In this document: piece by piece, positions 6,001 through 10,149 of the stretch
Layout: every line of letters starts with the position of its first letter
Numbering within the stretch: the first letter of the stretch is position 1
Source of the DNA: Myxococcota bacterium
Lineage (GTDB): Bacteria > Myxococcota > Polyangia > GCA-2747355 > JAKLHH01
Assembly: GCA_022710245.1 (NCBI GenBank)
Contig: JAKLHH010000176.1
Location: forward strand, 1-10,149
Reading direction: 5' to 3'
DNA: 10,149 nucleotides
Position numbers and translations under genes: made by a program
Notes under the pieces: generated by a model
Told to the model about the DNA's origin: nothing
Database searches by the model: none
Seen by the model: only the letters and a program-made list of their open reading frames with translations

Positions 6001-8606
6001 TCGAGACATTGATCGACCAGGCCGCTCAGCACGCTGCCCGGCCCGACCTCGATGAAGGTGCGCGCGCCGGCGGCGACCATCGCCTCGAGCTCGTCGCAGA
6101 AGCGGACCGGACGGGCGATCTGCTCGGCCAGCAGTCGGCGGATCGCGGCGGGGTCCGCCGGGTAGATCGCCGCCTCCGCGTTGGAGTAGACGGGCACCTC
6201 GGCGCGGCCCACCGCGACCTCCTCGAGGAAGGTGGCGAAGGGCGCGCTCGAGCCGGCGACCACGGGCGAGTGGAAGGCGGTGGCGACCGGCAGCCGCCGC
6301 CCGGCGATCCCCTCGCCCGCGAGGCGGCGCTCGAGCTCGTCGACGGCGGCGGTCGCGCCGGCGAGCACCACCTGGCGCGGACTGTTGTGGTTGGCGATCA
6401 CGACCGGCGACCGCCAGGCCTCGAGCAGCGCCTGCACACGCTCTCGCGGCTGGCCGAGCGCGAGCATGGCGCCGGGGACCGCGGCGGCCGCTGCCATCAG
6501 CTCGCCGCGGCGCCGCGCGACCTTCACCAGCTCCGACGGCGAGAGCACGCCGGCCGCGCAGAGCGCGGTCAGCTCGCCGAAGCTGTGGCCGCCCGCGCAG
6601 CTCGGCTGCACGCCGAGGCGGCGGAGCAGCGCCAGGTACCCGAGGCTGGCCACCCCGAGCGCCGGCTGCGCCCACTCGGTCGCGGTCAGGCGCCGCTCCT
6701 GCTCGGCGCGGGCCGCCTCGCCGAAGGCGGGGCGCGGGAAGACCACGTCGCAGAGCCGCAGCCCGTCGGCGAGCGGTGAGGCGCCGTGCGCGTCCCAGAC
6801 GGAGCAGACCTCCTCGAAGGCGAGCGCGAGCTCGCCGCCCATGCCGAGCTGCTGGCTGCCCTGCCCGGGGAAGAGGAAGGCCACGCCGCCGGGCTCGAGC
6901 CCGACGGCGAAGCGCGTCCCGTCCGGGAGCGCCAGGGGCTCGCCGCCCTTGCTCCGGATCAGCTCCGCCGCGCGGATCAGCTTGCCGCGCAGGTCGGCGC
7001 CGTCCGCCGCGACCAGGCTCAGCCGCGCGGGCAAGCCGGCGTCGAAGCGGGTCTGGCTCTCGCGCGCCAGCTCGGCGAGCGGCCGCTCCCCCACCTCGCC
7101 GCCGGTCCGCTGACAGAGCTCGGCGAGCGCCGCCGCGCTCTCCGCGCCGAGGAGCACCAGCTCGGCCGGCGCGGTCCGCAGGCGCGGGGCGCGCCGCGGC
7201 CCGCGGTACTCCTCGAGGGTGACGTGAAAGTTCGTGCCGCCGAAGCCGAAGGAGCTGACCGACGCCCGGCGCGGGTGCGCGTCCCCCCGCACCCACGGGC
7301 GGGCCTGCGTGTTCAGGTAGAAGGGGCTCTCGTCGATGGCGAGCGCTGGCTCCGGCTGCTCGACCTTGATGGTCGGCGGCAGCGCCCGCTGGTGCAGCGC
7401 GAGCGTCGCCTTGATCAGCCCCGCGGCGCCGGCGGCCGCCTTGGTGTGGCCGATCTGCGACTTGATCGAGCCGAGCGCGCACCACTGGCGGTCCGCGCGG
7501 CCGCTGCCGTCGAAGCAGCGGCGGAGCGCCTCGAACTCCGCCACGTCTCCGGCGGTGGTGCCGGTGCCGTGCGCCTCGACCAGCTCCACCGTCGCGGAGC
7601 TGTAGCCAGCGGCGCGGTACGCGCGCTCGAGCGCCTGCAGCTGCCCCTCGGGGCGCGGCGCGTAGACGCTCTTCGCACGCCCGTCGGAGGAGGTGCCGAT
7701 GCCCCGGATCAGCGCGTAGATCTGGTTGCCGTCGCGCTCGGCGTCCTCCAGCCGGCGGAGCGCCACCATCCCGATCCCCTCGCCGAGCATGGTGCCGTCG
7801 GCCTTCGCCGAGAAGGGCCGGCAGTCGCCGCTCGGGGAGAGCGCCGGGGTCTTGCTGAAGCAGAGGTAGATGAAGGGGTCGTTGGTGGTGTCCACGCCGC
7901 CGGCGATCACCAGGTCGGAGTCGCCCAGGTAGAGCTCGTTCGCCGCCATCGCCAGCGCCGAGAACGAGCTGGCGCAGGCCGCGTCGGTCGTGCAGTTGGT
8001 GCCGCCGAGGTCGAAGCGGTTGGCGATGCGCCCGGCCACCACGTTGCCGAGGAGCCCGGGGAAGGTGCTCTCCTTCCAGGGCACGTAGTGGGCGGCGATC
8101 CGCTCGCAGATCGCCTGCACCTCCGCCTCGGGGAGCCCGCTCTCGCGCAGCGCCTTGACCCAGACCGGCCGCTGCAGGCGGCTCGCCATCTCGCCGACCA
8201 GCTCGAGGCCGGCCGCCACGCCGAGGATGACGCTCGCGCGGCTGCGGTCGAGGCTGGCGAACTGGGTCCGCGTCGCGGCCTCCAGCACCTGCTTCGCCGC
8301 GACCAGCGCGAGGATCTGGCTGGTGTCGGTGGTGGGGAGCAGCGCCGGCGGGAGGCCGAACTCGAGGGGGTCGAAGGGGACCGGGGAGAGGAAGGCGCCG
8401 CGGCGGCAGTAGGTCCGATCGGGGGCCGCCGGGTCGGGGCTGTAGTAGTCGTCGACCAGCCAGTAGCTCGGCGGCACCTCGGTGATCAGATCGCGGCCCG
8501 CGAGGATGTCTCGCCAGAAGCCGGTCACCTCCGTCGACCCGGGGAACAGGGCGCTGATGCCGACGACGGCCAGCGGCGGTCGTGACGACGACGCGTGCTC
8601 AGACAT
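3015..8606 (-). CDS. pfaA: PUFA synthase subunit PfaA/Pfa2-like, KS-MAT-ACP-ACP-KR
   Basis: Complete 1863-residue central subunit of the PUFA synthase. Domains in order: ketosynthase about 10-470 (TTDAACASS with Cys211, EAHGTGT with His346, KSQIGHTKAAAG with His387); malonyl-CoA acyltransferase about 570-880 (FLFPGQGSQ, GGHSFGE with Ser675, TAFHSP with His779, a malonyl-type motif); a predicted helical segment about 994-1041 as follows the MAT in PfaA proteins; two ACPs about 1116-1192 and 1249-1325, each with LGIDSIKRVEIL (phosphopantetheine Ser1151 and Ser1284); ketoreductase with its structural half about 1355-1550 and catalytic half about 1560-1810 (TGGGRGI at 1566-1572, Lys1718, Ser1742, Tyr1755, Asn1759). 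All catalytic residues look intact. The ACPs are flanked by Pro/Ala/Ser linkers encoded by tandem repeats. Many homologues have 4-9 ACPs and a dehydratase-like C-terminus; here only about 55-75 residues follow the KR, ending in a low-complexity tail. The ATG at 8606 is preceded by GAGAGGG with 7-nt spacing. It lies 20 bp after pfaD in the same operon. The alternative name is pfa2. Product chain length is unknown. Confidence 0.96.
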   Translation of the reverse strand: MSEHASSSRPPLAVVGISALFPGSTEVTGFWRDILAGRDLITEVPPSYWLVDDYYSPDPAAPDRTYCRRGAFLSPVPFDPLEFGLPPALLPTTDTSQILALVAAKQVLEAATRTQFASLDRSRASVILGVAAGLELVGEMASRLQRPVWVKALRESGLPEAEVQAICERIAAHYVPWKESTFPGLLGNVVAGRIANRFDLGGTNCTTDAACASSFSALAMAANELYLGDSDLVIAGGVDTTNDPFIYLCFSKTPALSPSGDCRPFSAKADGTMLGEGIGMVALRRLEDAERDGNQIYALIRGIGTSSDGRAKSVYAPRPEGQLQALERAYRAAGYSSATVELVEAHGTGTTAGDVAEFEALRRCFDGSGRADRQWCALGSIKSQIGHTKAAAGAAGLIKATLALHQRALPPTIKVEQPEPALAIDESPFYLNTQARPWVRGDAHPRRASVSSFGFGGTNFHVTLEEYRGPRRAPRLRTAPAELVLLGAESAAALAELCQRTGGEVGERPLAELARESQTRFDAGLPARLSLVAADGADLRGKLIRAAELIRSKGGEPLALPDGTRFAVGLEPGGVAFLFPGQGSQQLGMGGELALAFEEVCSVWDAHGASPLADGLRLCDVVFPRPAFGEAARAEQERRLTATEWAQPALGVASLGYLALLRRLGVQPSCAGGHSFGELTALCAAGVLSPSELVKVARRRGELMAAAAAVPGAMLALGQPRERVQALLEAWRSPVVIANHNSPRQVVLAGATAAVDELERRLAGEGIAGRRLPVATAFHSPVVAGSSAPFATFLEEVAVGRAEVPVYSNAEAAIYPADPAAIRRLLAEQIARPVRFCDELEAMVAAGARTFIEVGPGSVLSGLVDQCLEGRPHLAVPLDRRGQPGLVALWTALGQLSVQGVPLAYDRLWEPAAAAAPAKKKPALSVEVGGPNLGKLYPPAGGAAQLPPPNPPRAVAAVTVLPSPAAATALPSPTVAPRPLPQPQPAEPLAPPSEAWLQAFQELQARTAETHAACQRSMAESHQAFLRAAETSAAQLTALLGQPGLTRMVTPALELAAPLPPSQVAQSVAAPSQVAQPVAALSPRPTAQPVASPAPSPRPTAQPVAAPSPAPRPGERDLKTLLLSVVAEKTGYPTEILKQEMSLEADLGIDSIKRVEILSAVQERAPWLPEVEASRLPQLQTLGEVLGFLEELRPGAVAAPGVAAPVPQAPHLPQASSPTAASPTAASPTAASPTAASPTAAAAPAPAAVDLRALLLAVVAEKTGYPTEILNEEMGLEADLGIDSIKRVEILSAVQERLPWTPTLDAAEVSKLRTLGEVLGFMAQLGPGAAGAAAPAETAGAPRPAEGEAPARARLRAVATRASGEWTLRGRGPLCILDDGTGVAPALAERLRGEGLEVSVLGEVPPEAGVLIFLRGLRPLASEEAALFLNRDAFCAARAVAARSARAGAGAGAGAGGLVTVQDTGGDFALTCEPGPGAWSGGLAGLCKTAAREWPGAAVKAIDLQRGGRSPEELAAVLLEELLRGGPEVEVGLRADGRRVTLLLEPAAARPEPALPLQAGAVVVVTGGGRGITAAVLIELARRHPQLKLRFALLGRTALAAEPDGCQGCPDEPSLIRALLRRTGAGGAASPAELAARARSILAGREVQRTLAALQAAGAEARYLAVDVRDAAALGESLADVRAEWGPCAGLIHAAGVREDRLISDKSVEQFERVFTTKVQALQTLLEATRHDPLRLLCCFSSVAARFGNPGQADYAMANEVLNKVSQAEARRRPGCRVKSINWGPWDGGMVTPGLRGHFRALGVPLLQVDRGARLFLDELADPSGEVEVTIGGQLSATAATGAQPVDGQASSGGRLAPAPLAS
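4236..4265 (-). repeat. Five-run G-tract in pfaA, quadruplex-type motif
   Basis: On the coding (minus) strand there are five G-runs of 4, 5, 4, 5 and 7 separated by loops of 1-2 nt. They encode an Ala-Gly repeat (about residues 1447-1457) in the structural half of the ketoreductase. The pattern satisfies the common G-quadruplex definition, and the mRNA would carry it too. Whether it folds or matters in vivo is unknown. Confidence 0.65.
4722..4847 (-). repeat. Second ACP core, duplicate of 5121-5246
   Basis: Compared base by base with 5121-5246 (offset 399 bp, 133 codons), I count 8 differences in 126 positions, about 94 % identity. The protein cores differ at 4 of about 43 residues. This indicates a recent duplication or gene conversion between the two carrier domains of pfaA. 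Confidence 0.85.
4885..4959. repeat. Five tandem 15-bp repeats in the ACP1-ACP2 linker
   Basis: Units at 4885-4899, 4900-4914, 4915-4929, 4930-4944 and 4945-4959 follow gcagccgtcggcgag; unit 2 has one T for C and the last ends in C. Read on the minus strand they encode (SPTAA)n, a flexible Pro/Ala linker between the ACPs. The period is a multiple of three, so copy-number change would keep the frame. Confidence 0.92.
5121..5246 (-). repeat. First ACP core, duplicate of 4722-4847
   Basis: This is the partner copy of the ACP core repeat and carries the phosphopantetheine serine codon of Ser1151 at 5154-5156. Most differences from the second copy cluster in the KQEMS against NEEMG stretch just before helix II. 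Confidence 0.85.
5293..5428. repeat. Repeats of 30 bp in the MAT-ACP1 linker of pfaA
   Basis: A 30-bp unit starting gcgacgggctgcgccgtcgg is present at 5293-5322 and identically at 5335-5364. A second 30-bp unit follows as a tandem pair at 5369-5398 and 5399-5428 with two mismatches. The translation is a Pro/Ala/Gln/Val linker with repeated AQPVA and PSQVAQ blocks. Further out, at 5688-5700 and 5715-5727, the 13-mer cggcgagggcaag is repeated and encodes LPSP. Confidence 0.85.
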
Positions 8607-8613
8607 GGCCTGA

Positions 8614-8620
8614 CCCTCTC
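8614..8620 (-). promoter_or_regulatory. Ribosome binding site of pfaA
   Basis: The minus strand reads GAGAGGG and then 7 nt before the ATG at 8606, a good Shine-Dalgarno match at near-ideal distance. It fixes the pfaA start and lies inside the 20-bp pfaD-pfaA gap, so no separate promoter is needed. Confidence 0.7.
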
Positions 8621-8626
8621 ATGCTC

Positions 8627-10149
8627 TCACGCTCCGCAGCTCAGCGGCCGCGGACGGAACTGGAACGCGCCCGCCGGCACAGCCACGCCGTGAGAGCGGA
8701 GCTGCTGCGCGCGGGTGATCACGGCGGCGCCCTCGAGGAGGTTGAGGGCGATCTGGACCACGCCACGCCTGCGCGGCTCGCCGAGGAAGCTGCCGGCGGT
8801 CCAGGCGTTGAAGCCCCCCATCGCGGGCCCGCACCAGATCTGGTAGTCGAGCCGCCGCGACGGCTCGCCAGCGACGGCCCAGCGGCTGGCGTTGCCGAGG
8901 TACCAGCGGAAGACGAGCGCCATGCGGTGCCTGGGCTCGCGCTCCGCGCGCTCCACCTCGGCGGGACGCCGCGCCGCGAAGTAGGCGCGCGTCTCAGCCC
9001 AGATCTGCTCGAGCGGGGCGCGGAAGATCTCCTCCTCGAGGCGGGCCCGCTCCGCGGCGGGGAGCTCCTCGAGGCCGCCGTGGCGGGTGTAGAGCTCGTG
9101 GAGCCGCGCCGCGCGCTGGGCGAAGAGCGTGCCGCGCCTGAGCACCTGCACCTTCACGCCGAGCTCGAACATGTCGGGCGAGGGCGCCATCGTCACGTCG
9201 GCGAAGCTCGCCGCGGCGAGGAGCTGCTTGCCCTCCTCGGAGAGGCCCGACTCGACGGCGGCCTGGTTGACCGAGCCGGTCTTCACGTAGGCCGCGCCCA
9301 TCGCGAAGGCCGCCGCCACCGCGGCCGGCGTCCCCAGCCCTCCGGCGGCGCCGATCCGGATCGGCCGCGCGTGGCCTTGGACCGCCGCGAGCTCGCCGTG
9401 CTCGCCTCCTGCGGAGGCTCCGCGATGAAGCGCGAGCTCGTCGCGCAGCTGCAGCATCGCCGGCAGCAGCACCGAGAGCGGGCGGTTGTCCGTGTGTCCG
9501 CCGGAGTCGGCCTCGGCGGTGAGGTCCTCGCAGAGCGGCAGGCGCCGCGCGAGCGCCGCCTCCTCGGGGCGCAGCTGGCCGGCCGTCACCAGCGCGTCCA
9601 GCATCGCCGCCGGCGGCGGCGAGAGGAAGAGGCGCGCCACCTCGGGGCGCGAGACCTTGGCCAGGAGGTAGCGGCGGCGCCGGACCTGGCCCGAGGGATC
9701 CACGCTGAGGCCGCTCGCGGCGAAGCGCACGAGCGGCAGCGTCAGGCTCATGTAGGCCGAGGCCGAGGCGCGGCGCACGTCGTGGCGGAGGTAGAGGTCC
9801 ACCACGGCCTCCTCGAGCGCCGGCTCGAGCGGCGAGTGGATCAGGTTCGACCCCCAGGGGAGGCCGTCCTTCTCCAGCGCCCCGCGCAGCTCCACCAGCG
9901 CCGCCTCCACCTGCGCCAGCGAGAGCCCGCCCGCCCCGAAGATCCCCAGCATCCCGGCGCGCGCTGCCTCGATCACCATGCGCGTGCTGGCGATGCCGTT
10001 CGCCATCGCGCCGGTCACGTAGGGGAAGCGCAGCCCGTGCACCTCGAGGAAGGAGCGGTCGCCGAGCCACTCCGGGAAGAGCGCCGGGAGCGTGGCGAGG
10101 AGGGGGTACCGTCCGCTGCCCGCGGCCGCCGGCCCCTGCTCGAGGCGAC
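8627..10149 (-). CDS. pfaD: PfaD-like trans-acting enoyl reductase, 5' end outside window
   Basis: FMN-dependent enoyl reductase of the PUFA synthase, related to the nitronate monooxygenase/2-nitropropane dioxygenase TIM-barrel flavoproteins. It acts in trans on enoyl-ACP intermediates and so decides which double bonds are saturated. The frame is open from the right edge to the TGA at 8627, giving 506 visible residues. A GTG at 10042 is not the real start: conserved PfaD sequence (YPLLATLPALFPEWLGDRSF) lies upstream in frame, so perhaps 30-50 N-terminal residues are missing compared with the usual 540-560. Visible signatures, in visible numbering: FPYVTGAMANGIAS near 41, ADSGGHTDN at 213-221 with the likely active-site His218, GAAGGLGTP at 266-274 for the flavin phosphate, KTGSVNQAAVESGLSE, FRWYLGNASRWA and DYQIWCGPAMG near the end. 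It is the first visible gene of the operon, as pfa1 is in myxobacteria. The loop before GAAGGLG looks longer than I recall for marine homologues. Confidence 0.95.
   Translation of the reverse strand, partial: RLEQGPAAAGSGRYPLLATLPALFPEWLGDRSFLEVHGLRFPYVTGAMANGIASTRMVIEAARAGMLGIFGAGGLSLAQVEAALVELRGALEKDGLPWGSNLIHSPLEPALEEAVVDLYLRHDVRRASASAYMSLTLPLVRFAASGLSVDPSGQVRRRRYLLAKVSRPEVARLFLSPPPAAMLDALVTAGQLRPEEAALARRLPLCEDLTAEADSGGHTDNRPLSVLLPAMLQLRDELALHRGASAGGEHGELAAVQGHARPIRIGAAGGLGTPAAVAAAFAMGAAYVKTGSVNQAAVESGLSEEGKQLLAAASFADVTMAPSPDMFELGVKVQVLRRGTLFAQRAARLHELYTRHGGLEELPAAERARLEEEIFRAPLEQIWAETRAYFAARRPAEVERAEREPRHRMALVFRWYLGNASRWAVAGEPSRRLDYQIWCGPAMGGFNAWTAGSFLGEPRRRGVVQIALNLLEGAAVITRAQQLRSHGVAVPAGAFQFRPRPLSCGA

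Noticed and set aside
4564..7485. 973-codon minus-strand open frame in another frame of pfaA
   Set aside because: It overlaps the KS, MAT and ACP coding regions whose correct frame contains all catalytic motifs. Its own translation is low-complexity and Arg-rich.
8599..8622. Seven-codon ATG frame (MRGSGHV) bridging the pfaD-pfaA gap
   Set aside because: It overlaps the pfaA Shine-Dalgarno and start, has no ribosome site of its own, and is short enough to arise by chance.
8627..10042. GTG at 10042 as the start of pfaD
   Set aside because: The upstream in-frame sequence continues without a stop to the window edge and reads as conserved PfaD N-terminal sequence, so the gene is cut by the window rather than starting here.

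Overview
The window is one densely coding, minus-strand stretch of very high G+C DNA (by eye above 70 %, with third codon positions almost always G or C). It carries three consecutive genes of a polyunsaturated fatty acid (PUFA) synthase, an iterative multidomain lipid synthase related to polyketide synthases. On the minus strand the order is pfaD-type enoyl reductase (8627-10149, 5' end outside the window), pfaA-type KS-MAT-ACP-ACP-KR (3015-8606, complete, 1863 aa), then pfaC-type KS-CLF-AT... (1-3004, 3' end outside). Marine gammaproteobacterial clusters usually run pfaA-B-C-D. The D-A-C order, with the acyltransferase fused behind KS-CLF in the third protein instead of a separate PfaB, is the layout I know from terrestrial myxobacteria (pfa1-pfa2-pfa3, Sorangiineae type). 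Together with the base composition this suggests a myxobacterium or a related high-GC deltaproteobacterium/Myxococcota genome. That assignment is inference; there is no rRNA or other marker here.

Layout: the genes are separated by only 20 bp (pfaD-pfaA) and 10 bp (pfaA-pfaC), so they almost certainly form one transcript, with pfaC probably translationally coupled. The promoter (upstream of pfaD) and any terminator lie outside. No tRNA, rRNA, CRISPR array, insertion sequence or other gene is visible, and there is no intergenic stretch longer than 20 bp.

How the genes work together: the PfaA MAT loads malonyl units onto the phosphopantetheinylated ACPs, the PfaA KS and the PfaC KS-CLF pair condense, and the PfaA KR reduces the beta-keto group. 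The dehydratase domains expected further along PfaC dehydrate or isomerise, and PfaD reduces selected enoyl intermediates so that some double bonds remain. The final product (EPA, DHA, linoleate or another lipid) cannot be read from this window because the dehydratases, the end of the AT and the phosphopantetheinyl transferase are not in it.

Points worth a second look: PfaA is compact, with only two ACPs and no room for the C-terminal dehydratase-like region of many homologues. The two ACPs are about 94 % identical in DNA over 126 bp. Pro/Ala linkers around them are built of tandem DNA repeats. A five-run G-tract on the coding strand could form a quadruplex. A perfect 17-bp inverted repeat at the left edge destroys the expected AT nucleophile motif and looks like a sequence-end artefact.
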